From Symbiodinium natans (taxonomy: Eukaryota > Sar > Dinophyceae > Suessiales > Symbiodiniaceae), in the NCBI GenBank assembly GCA_905221605.1, contig CAJNDS010002002.1:620001-684000 (forward strand): 64,000 bases of DNA. The letters are read 5' to 3'. Under the pieces are notes generated by a model. The model saw only the letters and a list, made by a program, of their open reading frames with translations. It searched no databases and was not told where the DNA came from. This document shows positions 32,005 through 41,410 of this stretch, piece after piece. The position numbers and the translations under genes were made by a program. How positions within the stretch are numbered: position 1 is the first letter of the stretch; each line of letters begins with the position of its first letter.

Positions 32005-32614
32005 TTAACTGCGGCAACGGAAATCCAGCTCCTCGCAGTGCCTGTCGATGCTGCTCCGTCGCCCCTGCGGGACATAGGCTGCGAGCGCCCACATGCTGCC
32101 CTCGTGCGGCTCCACCATGTGATAGCGGCGGGCATCGAAGCTGACGGGCTTGTCGTGCATGTCGAGCCATCTGCCCCGCAGCTCTCGTCCGCCCTTCTTA
32201 GTCGGCCAGCCAGGCTGTGGAGTCCCCTTCGTCGTCTTCGATCCACACACGCCCCCCCGTGTACTCTCCCAGAGCAAGCGCATGATTCAAGTGCCCGGGC
32301 ATGTTCTGAATGTCACGGCGCAGGCCCATGCGGGGATTGAAAAGCACGGCGACCGAGGTCCAAGTGCCCTTCGGAAAGCGGCTCTTGAGAAAGCAATTCA
32401 CGGCTGCGCAGGCCTCCCGCAGGCCCGTGGCACGGGAGACACCGACCACCCCACCGTGCCCGAACAGCCCCAGTGTGGCGTATCTCTCGTAAGCCCCGGG
32501 TCCCACAGCCCGGGTGCGGCCTCGGTGCGTCCAATCCGCCGACCACAGATCCAACAGCCGCACGAGATTGCCTTCGGTGGGCTCCTCCGTGGCGTCCCGG
32601 CACGCCAGCTCCAT
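32005..32614 (-). pseudogene. oxygenase-like fold of retro-polyprotein
   Basis: The minus strand from 32614 reads TWTSVAVLFNPRMG, LGEYTGGRVWIEDDEG and, after a one-base shift near 32205, RGRWLDMHDKPVSFDARRYH, then VEPHEGSMWALAAYVPQG. The order GEYTGG-x-W-x-E...F-D-x-x-x-x-H...P-x-x-G resembles a 2-oxoglutarate-oxygenase-like beta domain that I associate with dinoflagellate copia polyproteins (from memory, unverified). Here it is a frameshifted fragment without neighbours of that polyprotein. Confidence 0.5.
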
Positions 32615-33017
32615 GCTTTTTTCTTAACACAACACTCAGTTTCAACACAGGGCACAACGCAGGTCCCGCCTGTGTTGAAGGGAGCGACATTGCCGAGATT
32701 TCACACCCCAAGCGCACATGGCCCTAAAACACCATGCCGCGCCCCAATTTTTTTGGATTTTGGGCCCGCCCGCCGGGATCGTGCCCCGACGGCCCCCGGC
32801 GGCCGGCCGTTTTGCGAGCCGACCACGCACGGATGCGAGCCCGATTTTCAGCACAACTGCCGCCCCAGCGCAACCGACAGTCATTTGGGCCTGTCAGCTT
32901 CGCAAGGACGACGACTTCGATGGAGCCTTCATGTTCATGTGCAAGTGCTTCAGTCGAAGGGGTTGGGTTTCCATGATGGTCTCCTGTAACTGCCCAGCCC
33001 CAACACGGCATCTAAGA

Positions 33018-33190
33018 TTGTCGCAGCAAGGTGCATCTTCGCTCAAAGAGCAACGTGAAACAACTGTGATAATTCGCGAAAGAATCGCGTTTTCGCAGCA
33101 AGTGCATCTTCGCTTACAGAGCAATATTTCGCGAAGAATGGCGTTCTTTCGCAGCAAAGTGCATCTTCGCTCAAAGAGCAACGCAAAACC
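33018..33190. repeat. GTGCATCTTCGCTCAAAGAG repeats
   Basis: Three copies of GTGCATCTTCGCT(C/T)A(A/C)AGAGCAA at about 33030, 33098 and 33160, with AATTCGCGAAGAAT-like spacers. Non-coding. Confidence 0.8.
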
Positions 33191-33229
33191 GTCATTTCGT
33201 GAATCGCGTAATATTGTCCTGACTCAAAA

Positions 33230-33330
33230 TGATTCAACAATGAATCAAACTGACTCAAAATGACTCAACAATGACTCAACAATGACTCAACAATGACTGA
33301 ACAATGACTCAACAATGACTACAATGACTC
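33230..33330. repeat. AATGACTCAAC tandem array
   Basis: About eight 11-base units of CAATGACTCAA with occasional variants. The unit contains TGACTCA. Confidence 0.85.
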
Positions 33331-33489
33331 GAGACTTAAGAATGACTGCAAACGCAGCAGAAGTGTTCCTCGCATTCCGTGCACACGCGCCACGCACGTC
33401 GCACGCCACGCACGCATGCACACGCCGTGCGCACCGCGGATGCCAAGCACACGCGCGCAGCTATCTTTTGCAAGAAGCTCGCAATGATA

Positions 33490-33620
33490 AAACATGGCAG
33501 CCGCAGCCGCAGCAGCAGCAGGAGCAGCAGGAGCAGGAGCCAGGAGCGCAGCAGAGCAGCACAACCACAACCACAATCGCAGCCACAGCCACAACCACAA
33601 CCACAACAACAATAGAATAG
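33490..33620. repeat. CAG / CCACAA trinucleotide-like tract
   Basis: GCAGCAGCAGGAGCAG grades into ACAACCACAACCACAATCG. Both strands stay open; neither is called as a gene. Confidence 0.85.
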
Positions 33621-34127
33621 CAACAGCACCAAAAACCCTCCCCCCGCCAGGTCATGTGGAGCATTACCAACGTCGCTGACACTGAGGACGATGCACGACG
33701 ACTTGCGCCCTCCCGCTCGTTTTGCTGTTCGCTGGCGGGGATTTTTTCTTGCGGATCGACGGGCACTAGTCACAAGTAAAGGCTTGCAGACTTCGCACTT
33801 CATGTGAGCATCATTTGTGTTAAATTGTGGTTGTGTCTGCCTTGATTTTGGGCCGCACATCACTTGTGCTGATGGATGGACCACGTGAATCGTGCGCCTT
33901 GGGTTGGCGCATGCTTGCAAAGTTTCTTAAGCTTGAGGTTGCGAATGTTTCCGGACTGCTCAAGAGATGTGGGTTAGCAAGGTAAGAAGGTCAAAATGAG
34001 AGCAGCCGCAGTCTCAGCTTGCCCCGAGCTGCTGTTTTCGTAGATCTTTTGTGCGAAGAGTTTTCAAGAGCTTTCATCCTTGTAGCCAATTAACTAGCGA
34101 CTGAACGCATGTCAGCACGATTGAAAA

Positions 34128-35540
34128 ATGACTAGCGGCAACCGGCCAGCCATGCCCCAGTCGTTTTGCACTCCTGCCTGGCCAAATCTTGCTCGAGTGG
34201 CTGGCCAAACAGGTCCACCAGCAATCCCTGCTGTGGTGAGGCGACCCGCCGCTCCAAATGCCAGCCAAGCAATGTACATTAGCGGTAGCTACCACTTTGT
34301 GCAGGGCCCTGTGCCGCACCAGTTGCCCTGGACTTTGCCCACCGCGCCGCCCGCGGCGCCAGCAGGACCTGGATCAACGGCGACGCGCCTGAGTCATGGA
34401 GGGGAATTCGAAGAAGGTGACGAAGTCCAAAAAGTGCTACAGATTGAACAGATTTCCGTGGCAAGCGGTGTCTTGGGTCAGGAGGTTGAACAAAGTTTCA
34501 GCTTGGTCTTGGAGCAGCTTGGGTTGGCATTCAAACAAAACCAGGTCTTCAAACAGACGGAAGGTTCATGGCAGATAACGGACGAGTTCGACCACAAGCT
34601 CAAGCAGCGTCAGAAGCTTTTCGAAGATCTTCGCACAAATCCTGACATGGACTGCGGCACAAAATTACACGACACCGACTACATGCGGAAGTTGCTGAAG
34701 GTTGCGCAGTCGACGAGCGACAGGAAAAGACGTGCCAGTGCGATCATGGGCGTGAAGCCTTGGTCAAATGAAATGAAAGCATTCGAAGTCGACTTCGTCG
34801 TTTCCGGGCCAATGGACGGTTGTGAAGCTATGGAGATCCCCATCCAACTTGCTCGGATCGGGGACCCCCCGGCAGTTGCTTGGACAGAGATCCAGACTCT
34901 TTGCAAGAATGGTGCGTTGATAGAAGTAACTGCCCAGCCTTGGCAGCAACACAAACCCGAAAGCTGTACATGGAAATGGCTGGTGGAAGCGCAAACATGC
35001 AAGTTTCCCAGCGGACAGTCTTTGTACTTTTTCAATGGCTTTGATGGTGCCAAGCTGGCAAAGCATAGGCAGCGCATCCACGTATTCTGGTACAACAGAA
35101 AGCAGCTGCTGTCCTTCCCAACCTCGTTGGAGCACCTGAGGCGCAGCCTTTGCTGCATGACAACATGTGAGGCTGTGTGTTTTGCGTTTCGCGCCTCGGT
35201 GTTCAACAGCTGCAGGCAAATCGAAGATCTTCGGGGAGAAAACGAGGACTTGAAGCAGAGGCAGCGGCAAGGTTTGTTCGACAGCAGGAAGAGCAGTCAG
35301 TCTTTGCTGACACGACAACATTTGAGGCTGCGTGAGTCTTCTGCCACCCGAGGTCATGCTCAAGGCACGTCAGAAGAGACATTTCTGGTTGAGCAGTGCC
35401 ACAGTGCGCACACACACATGAAACTGAGGGCTATATCTTCAGGAGAGCGTTCGTTCCCGTTATATTCTGTTCCGACTGCACATGCGAAGAATGGAAGACA
35501 GGCACCAGCGTCTGGGTGCAGTGACCCGCATGGACTCTGA
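34128..35540 (+). CDS. 470-aa ORF in element G, unknown
   Basis: Longest intronless frame in element G. Residues 1-85 are Pro/Ala-rich; the middle is charged and helical (DHKLKQRQKLFEDLRTNPDM) with a globular section around residues 200-300 (VDFVVSGPMDGCEAMEIPIQ). A Gln/Arg coiled stretch follows, and the end is less convincing. No transposase signature (DDE, HUH, RT) is visible. Intronless length and location suggest an element-encoded protein or retrocopy. Function not known. Confidence 0.4.
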   Translation: MTSGNRPAMPQSFCTPAWPNLARVAGQTGPPAIPAVVRRPAAPNASQAMYISGSYHFVQGPVPHQLPWTLPTAPPAAPAGPGSTATRLSHGGEFEEGDEVQKVLQIEQISVASGVLGQEVEQSFSLVLEQLGLAFKQNQVFKQTEGSWQITDEFDHKLKQRQKLFEDLRTNPDMDCGTKLHDTDYMRKLLKVAQSTSDRKRRASAIMGVKPWSNEMKAFEVDFVVSGPMDGCEAMEIPIQLARIGDPPAVAWTEIQTLCKNGALIEVTAQPWQQHKPESCTWKWLVEAQTCKFPSGQSLYFFNGFDGAKLAKHRQRIHVFWYNRKQLLSFPTSLEHLRRSLCCMTTCEAVCFAFRASVFNSCRQIEDLRGENEDLKQRQRQGLFDSRKSSQSLLTRQHLRLRESSATRGHAQGTSEETFLVEQCHSAHTHMKLRAISSGERSFPLYSVPTAHAKNGRQAPASGCSDPHGL

Positions 35541-35766
35541 GCGCAAGGAATCGTTGATCTGCAAGTTTGCTGTCAGTTCATGTTTGCAGCGTTGACCTTC
35601 GACTTGCAGGACAAACAGCTCACATAAGATTTGCAGGGTTTGTTGCGCTTCTTGTGTCCAGCATGTCTCAGCTTCGGGTATAGGTTGAATGGATGCAATT
35701 GGCATGAACTGGTAGCGCGTTTGCTCTGCGAGGACAGGTCTACGATTGAGGTCGCCGGCAGTGCAT

Positions 35767-36474
35767 TCAAAGTAGATCGAGTTGAAATCCTCTATGACCT
35801 CCTGCAGCGGGAGCTTCAGCAGCTATCTGCCGAGGCACACAGAGCATGTCTTGGCGCTCCTCGAAGGCGCTGGCCAAAACATGCTCTCCGGCGAAGAGCT
35901 GGTAGCTGACTTCTCGCAGGGCTCCCAGGGGCTGGCGAAGACGGATCTGGGTGTCGAGTCGATTGTCGATGACCTGCATGGAGGAGGAGCTGTGGGCCCA
36001 GTCGTTGGTGGGGTGAAGGAAGTAGGTCTCTCCCGATATCATGTAGATTGGCTCGTTCGCCTCGGGCTGCCCCAGCTGCCGGAGCACGGCATCCTTGACG
36101 TTGCGGGCAACCTGCCTTGCTCCAGGCGTCGTTTTGTCGGGACAGCCCCAGTTCCAGGGCTGTCACAGCCACTCCGTGTACTTGTCCTTGAAGAAAGCCT
36201 TCCCCAGTTTGGTCAGATGGTACTGTCCGTTGGCCTGCAGGGTTCGCACAAGCTTCCGTGCGCCGCCCCTGGTCAAGATGTAGTCCGAGGGGCCGTCTCG
36301 AATGAGAGGCTGGCTCTGGTCGAACTGGCGACTGGGCGGACTGCGGCCGGTGATGTCGTGATAGAACTGCCCGGCTCGGGTGAGCTGCCCGTTGGGGCGA
36401 GTCAGGAGCACGGATTGCAGGCGGTGGTCCCTCAAGGGCAGAAGCTGCGAGCCTTGCGCTGAGATCGGCTGCAC
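35767..36474 (-). pseudogene. ORF in element G with in-frame TGA
   Basis: The minus strand opens MQPISAQGSQLLPLRDHRLQ at 36474 and runs through QYHLTKLGKAFFKDKYTEWL to TGA at 36163-36165. The same frame then continues (KTTPGARQVARNVKDAVLRQ, PIYMISGETYFLHPTNDWAH, AFEERQDMLCVPRQIAAE) to 35767. Composition after the stop is still coding-like, so the TGA probably disables the gene. Family not recognised; the piece resembles a globular domain followed by a helical tail. Confidence 0.45.
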
Positions 36475-36566
36475 GTCGTGTCGCTTCGCGTTGTTGCATC
36501 CATGACATGATTTCTAGGTCCCTCCCAAAAAAAATGTTCGGCCCGTGAACGCCTTTACCCAGACGA

Positions 36567-37105
36567 ACCAGGACATCGGCACAATGACAGGAATGACAAA
36601 AATGACAAGTTCGCGCTGGCCCGAAAATAAAAAATTTTTTAATTCCTGGAATTCGCGAACTCGCAGTTCACGCACTTCGCGAGTTCGCGAACTTGCAGTT
36701 CACAGTTCGCGAATTCCAGGAATTAATTAATTAATATTGAATGTTCATTTTTTTAGTACACGTCGTGCCGACGTCCTGGAATGAATTGATTGTTTTTTTT
36801 TGTTTTCGGGCCGGCGCGAACTTGTCATTTTCGTCATTTCTGTCATTGTGCCGATGTCCTCCAGTATACGTCGTGCCGACGTCCTGGAATCAATTAATTA
36901 TCGATTTTTTATTTTTTCGGGCCGGCCTGGGGCTTGTCATTTTTGTCATTCCTGTCATTGTGCCGATGTCCTCCAGTATACGTCGTGCCGACGTCCTGGA
37001 ATTAATTCATCATTCATTTTATTTTCGGGCCGGCCTGGGGCTTGTCATTTTTGTTATTTTGGTCATTCCTTTGCCCTGCACCCGGAAGAGTTAATTTGAG
37101 TATTT
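36567..37105. repeat. element G right end with big palindrome
   Basis: One plus-oriented module (36567-36645) is followed by an ~80-base near-palindrome at 36646-36726 (arms AATTCCTGGAATTCGCGAAC and its complement) and then three minus-oriented modules to 37105. Strong cruciform potential. Confidence 0.8.
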
Positions 37106-37738
37106 CCGCTCGTTCTGTGTCAGCTGCAAGCCCTGTTTCGAGAGATGCCCAAGAATTTGGTATTTCGCAGGCCTGCAGATGTTAGCTTCGAGGCGCCAGG
37201 ACGTGCAATCTTTGGGGCTCCAAAGTGCTTGCAATTCGGCCGTGCGCAGGCTTCGGAGGTATTTCGGAGACCTGTCACAGGCTAGGAAGGCCTGCAAGCC
37301 ACTAGGAAGTGGCCTGCGAGTGGCCAGGAGTGGCCTGCGAGCTACTAGGAGTGGCTTGCAAGCTACTAGAGACCACTTTGCGGGCCTACGAGTAGCTAGG
37401 AGTGGCTTGCGAGCTACTAGGGAGCACTTTGCGGGCCTACGAGTAGCTAGGAGTGGCCTGCGAGGAGCTAGGAAGCCATTCGGAAGTGCTGCGAGTTACT
37501 AGGAGGCCTCAGAAGCCTGCGATTGCTAGTTTGCGAGTCGCAAGCCTACGAAGTTGCTGGCTGGGGGGCAGTTTGGAGGCTTTTTGCAAGCACTTTTGAA
37601 CCCCGAAGATTGCTTGAGCTCCGTCCCGCACGTTGCAGAATCGACAGGCCTATGAAGTGCCGAATTCTGACCTATGTCTCGAAACGAGACCTGTAGCCTA
37701 CACAGAGTGTGGAGCTGGAACACCCTCCCCAGAGAGAG
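37106..37738 (+). mobile_element. foldback element F (copy 2)
   Basis: About 630 bases. The left arm (37106-37260) and right arm (about 37530-37738) are imperfect inverted repeats about 200 bases long. Between them are short direct repeats of GCGAGCTACTAGGAGTGGC. The right tip is GAACACCCTCCCCAGAGAGAG. The left tip is cut by element G. Host GTGATGG follows the right tip and also flanks the other left arm at 30365, suggesting a 7-base target duplication. Confidence 0.65.
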
Positions 37739-38170
37739 GTGATGGAGTTCAAAATGGATAGCACCGATGAGGATGATGAGTGGGTTGTTTGGGAGCCGAC
37801 TGTCTATGACCAGAACTTCTTGGAAACAGAGGTTGAAATCAACATGGTGCAGCACTATGGAAGAGTCCAACCTGGAGGCACTGAAGTGGAGGTCGTAATG
37901 GACTCAGGAGCAGACGTTTCGGTGGCTCCACTTGACTTCGCAGGCCTGGGCGACCGGCTGGACCTCTGGAAGTATTCATGCGAGATGCTCAAGGCCATGA
38001 AATTCAACAACATGCTGCAAGATACTTGAATGTGGAGGTGCAAGATGATGAAGTCAAGTTGGTTACCATCCGGGAGAAGTTCGCCATAGCCAAAGTGAAC
38101 TCACTCATCATCTCGCTGGGCAAGCTCTGGAGGAGCGGCGGGAGGGGGAGCACAGGAAAGAAGGGTTGAG
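37739..38170 (+). pseudogene. copia protease domain
   Basis: The plus strand encodes MDSTDEDDEWVVWEPTVY, then EVVMDSGADVSVAPLDFAGL, the aspartic protease active-site DSGA of copia polyproteins. After a shift at about 37985 the frame gives RDAQGHEIQQHAARYLNVEV and FAIAKVNSLIISLGKLWRSG, the rest of the protease fold. The first half is in frame with the gag half once element F is removed (inference). Confidence 0.75.
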
Positions 38171-38199
38171 CGCAGAAACAAGGGGAAAGGATCCTCCCA

Positions 38200-38889
38200 A
38201 TGAGATTGAGAAGGAACCCCCTGGTCATGACTGCCCTGGTTTCGTCCATTGCCATGTTGGATGTCTCGGCGCTTCTCCCTCAGATCGAGGATGTGATCGA
38301 AACGCCAGGGTGGAGCATACTGCCCTCAGGCCTTCCAGTTCTGGTGGCGCACAGAACCAAAGAGATCCCCTTCGAGCAGGCAGTGTGGTCGAGCGACGAC
38401 TGGGAGTGGGTCGCGGTCTTTGTTCGGCGTGAAGAAGCTGTGCGAGGACCTCGGCGCGGAGATACCTGGGTTCAAGTTTGCGCCATGACGACCTATGACT
38501 TTGAGCACTCGCCGAAGGTGATCACGAACATCGAGTCTGAGCTAGCTGGGTTCAGGGATGTGTGTGTGCTTTTCCACGTGGCAGAGCTCAACCGGGATAT
38601 CTTGACGAATCCCGGGACCCTCTTCGATGAGCCCAAGGAGTTCGATGAGCCCTATGTGCCTGGAGATGTCGGGGGTGGTCTTGGCGATGAGCCAATGGAA
38701 GTGCTTGGAGGAGAACGGGACCTTCGAGGACAAGTTCGGCACGCGGATCTTGAAGACGACGAGTTGGATGGTGTGGAACTAAGCATGGAAACCCCCCTCA
38801 AGAATCTGAAAGATCTCTGTGACAAGCTCGGGGTGAGCAAGAGTGGGCCAAAAGCTCGTGTTCTTCGGCGACACCTTGTTCCGAGATGA
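38200..38889 (+). pseudogene. copia linker with SAP-like segment
   Basis: A 229-codon frame. Most is the poorly conserved linker; the end, METPLKNLKDLCDKLGVSKS then GPKARVLRRH, matches the SAP helix-turn-helix pattern found in this family's polyproteins. The integrase and most of reverse transcriptase that should follow are absent: the next sequence, in another frame, is already the end of the reverse transcriptase. Confidence 0.65.
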
Positions 38890-39510
38890 GAGGCCTGGCT
38901 GTGACACAGGCCTGGTGCTGCATGCTGATGATGGGCTTCTTGCTTCAACACCAGCAGCCCGACAAGCCCTTGAGAAAGTGCTCGCCAAGAAGGTCAAGGT
39001 TCAAATCAGCAGCCCGCTGAAGGAGGTGGGGGATGAGCTGGAGTTCCCGAAGCGAAGATATGTGAAGCTTGAAGATGGGATAGCAATGTATTCGGGGCAA
39101 AAGCATGTTGAGGCTCTCTTGGAAGCAATGGGGCCTGGATGAAAAGCAGAGACACTCCAGGAGATGCCAGTCTCTTGGAAGCTGATACAAGTGCCGCCCT
39201 AGCTCCTGAAAGGGCCAAGCAGTACAAGGAGTGTACTGGCAGGCTCTTATACCTGAGCCACACGAGGCCGGACATACAGTACAGCACATGTGTCCTTGCA
39301 AGTAAGATGAGCTCACCAACCGTTATGGCCTACAAGTGGCTGGCGAAAGTCGCCGGCTACCTCCAGAAGGTTCCCAGTTTTTGGCTTCCTGATCAAGCCT
39401 TTGCAACAAGCAGCCTGTTTGGAATACAAAGGCTCAGGACCCCTTCAGCACGGAGGCCAGGTCGTCTTGGAATCCGTAACAGATGCTGACTGGGCTGGGT
39501 GCAAGCGAAC
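38843..39510 (+). pseudogene. copia RT C-terminus and connection
   Basis: TGLVLHADDGLLASTPAARQ carries the copia RT catalytic DD (YVDD-type, here HADD), followed by EVGDELEFPKRRYVKLEDGI and GQKHVEALLEAM. The connection ERAKQYKECTGRLLYLSHTR then PDIQYSTCVLASKM is in a shifted frame from 39139. The upstream RT fingers and palm are missing, so the copy cannot encode an active RT. Confidence 0.75.
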
Positions 39511-40630
39511 AAGAAAGTCTCGCTCCTCGGTGCATCTGTACCTGGGTGGCAGCTTGATTGCCAGTCACGTTAGAACTCAGAAATCTGTGTCGCTCAGCAG
39601 CGGGGAAGCGGAATTCGTTGCAATGGTGAGTGGGGGCACTGAAGTTGTGTTCATCCGGGAGTGCCTCGACTACTTGATGAAAGGGTTCGCTGAGATTGAT
39701 GTTGTGCTTCGAAGTGACAGTGCTGCAGCTAGAGGCATCAGCCAGCGAATCGGCTGCGGCAAGGTCAGACACTTGAGCTGTGGCCTTTTGCGGGTCCAAG
39801 AGGCCATCAAAGCCAAGGTCTTCCGTGCAAGCCCTGTGTCAGGGCAACGAAACCCCTCTGACCTGGGTACAAAACCTCTGAGCGGCCCTCGCGTCCGAGA
39901 GCTCCTATGTCGAAGTGGAGCAGTGGACGATGATGGAAATCCATATGGACTTGAGGACCTTGAGAGATCCCAGAGCAAGATGCAAGTGAAAGAAATGATG
40001 AAAAGCAGCAGAGTGGGCCTAGTGCATGCGAAGAAAATTCTGCCGATCTTGCTTGTGATGGCCCAAGTGCTTGGGGCTGATGGTGCAGAGGGCTTGGGCC
40101 TCGCCGTGACGATGGCGATGATGGAAGATGCTCTTCTGTCTGGAGTGGCTACGATGGCGACTGGCCTGGTAGTAGTGTTGTTTTGGCTTGGGGCTTCGTG
40201 GGTCATTTGGTGGATCTACAGATGGGCCCTTCCAGGCCGACGAGCAACTGTGGACCAGGCCAACCAAGCAAAAGTGGAAAAGGTGAACCGCTACACCCAA
40301 GCGAGCATCGGAATGTCACCAAGCGAGCGGCAGTTCATGAACGAGTATGTCGACAGATGTAGTTTTCTCACCGAAGCCCTGCGTGAAGAACATCGTACTG
40401 TAGAGCAATGCGAGGAAGCTTTGATTGAGGTTCGCAATGAGAATAGGGATCTTCGTGCAAGGCTCGCTAGGAGTGAAGGGCTAGGATATGCCCCCGAGTC
40501 AATCACAATCGCAACTCACCGGGGGACAGTGTATCATCGTGAAGATTGCGGAGCCCTGGCCAACAGTCGTCATATCACCAGATACAGGGCCTGTGATTTT
40601 TGTATTCGGGCCAGGGCAACAGAAATGTAG
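39401..40630 (+). CDS. copia RNase H and C-terminal membrane tail
   Basis: An intact 409-codon frame, truncated at its 5' side. RNase H residues are visible: TDADWAG (Asp), SSGEAE (Glu), RSDSAAA (Asp) and VRHLS (His), then NPSDLGTKP. Beyond it lies a family-specific extension: two hydrophobic segments (ILPILLVMAQVLGADG and VATMATGLVVVLFWLGASWV), a coiled coil (REEHRTVEQCEEALIEVRNE) and a His/Cys tail (GTVYHREDCGALANSRH...CDFC). The RNase H end of the polyprotein is preserved although the rest is broken. Confidence 0.75.
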   Translation: MQQAACLEYKGSGPLQHGGQVVLESVTDADWAGCKRTRKSRSSVHLYLGGSLIASHVRTQKSVSLSSGEAEFVAMVSGGTEVVFIRECLDYLMKGFAEIDVVLRSDSAAARGISQRIGCGKVRHLSCGLLRVQEAIKAKVFRASPVSGQRNPSDLGTKPLSGPRVRELLCRSGAVDDDGNPYGLEDLERSQSKMQVKEMMKSSRVGLVHAKKILPILLVMAQVLGADGAEGLGLAVTMAMMEDALLSGVATMATGLVVVLFWLGASWVIWWIYRWALPGRRATVDQANQAKVEKVNRYTQASIGMSPSERQFMNEYVDRCSFLTEALREEHRTVEQCEEALIEVRNENRDLRARLARSEGLGYAPESITIATHRGTVYHREDCGALANSRHITRYRACDFCIRARATEM

Positions 40631-41310
40631 CGAGAGTTCCTGAGTACAGCACTCAGGAAATCTCGAGGCGGGGTGCAAGAGTTGCACTCCTTTTGCCTCA
40701 CATGTATCCATACCAATCGGCAGCCCTTTGCGGTTCAGCGAAAAGTCTTTCACAACTGCAGCGGACCTGAGCTCTTCTGCGCCTCTCGCGCAGAAAGCAG
40801 CGCCTAGAAGGTTGCAGGCAGCCTGCCTGCGCGCGTCCAACGTGCTGGTGCTGCACCGCGCCCCATACACCGATGCAGAATCCAACACTTTATACACACA
40901 CGCACACATACACACATACACACATACACGTACACACATACACAACATACATACATACATACATACATACATACATACATACATAAATGGCCCCTTCCCA
41001 CAAAAAACAGAAATCAACATGTTTTTAGTGTTTTGGGCACTCCACTCAACATACCCAGTCGACAGCGGTAGGCAGCCAAAATCACGAAATGTGTGGTTCT
41101 TTGGGAGGGGGGCTTGAAGATGCTTCAGACAACTTTGCCAGAGCATCTGAAATGTTGAATTTTTGACCCCAGGGCCGATGGAGCACTCGACTGGCCGGGA
41201 TTGAAGATTTCAATCTTAAATTTGCAATCCTGGCCCGGTTAGGCATGCTGAATCGGCAGGGCTTGATGAGGTCGGGGATTGAAGATGCTCCGGCGAGAGT
41301 TCCCCGGCAT
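40631..41310. other. copia 3' flank, CA microsatellite
   Basis: No gene. The 5' part is probably the terminal region of the copia element. A CACATACA microsatellite lies at about 40893-40985. Confidence 0.5.
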
Positions 41311-41312
41311 CT

Positions 41313-41410
41313 TCAATCTTCAATGTTCAATCTTCAATCTTCAATCTTCAATCTTCAATCTTCAATCTTCAATCTTCAATCTTCAATCTTCAATCTTCAA
41401 TCTTCAATCC
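41313..41410. repeat. TTCAATC heptamer array
   Basis: About fourteen perfect head-to-tail TTCAATC units. Two diverged single copies (TTGAAGATTTCAATC-like) precede it near 41200 and 41280. Confidence 0.9.

Larger units (their letters stand above)
31615..37105. mobile_element. element G, 5.5 kb with inverted ends
   Basis: The left end begins CGGAAATACTCAAATT (31615) and the right end is its inverted form (AATTTGAGTATTTCCG, about 37093-37108). Each end carries 80-110-bp modules: ATGACAGGAATGACAAAAAT, a GGC(C/T)GGCCCGAAAATAAAA part and GACGTC(A)GCACGATATACAC. The right end also has a large palindrome. Inside are a frameshifted oxygenase-fold fragment, repeats and unrecognised ORFs. No transposase is recognised. 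G lies within element F, near F's left tip. Confidence 0.65.

Noticed and set aside
33336-33920. 194-codon minus-strand ORF rich in Leu and Cys
   Set aside because: Produced by CAG and CCACAA repeats.
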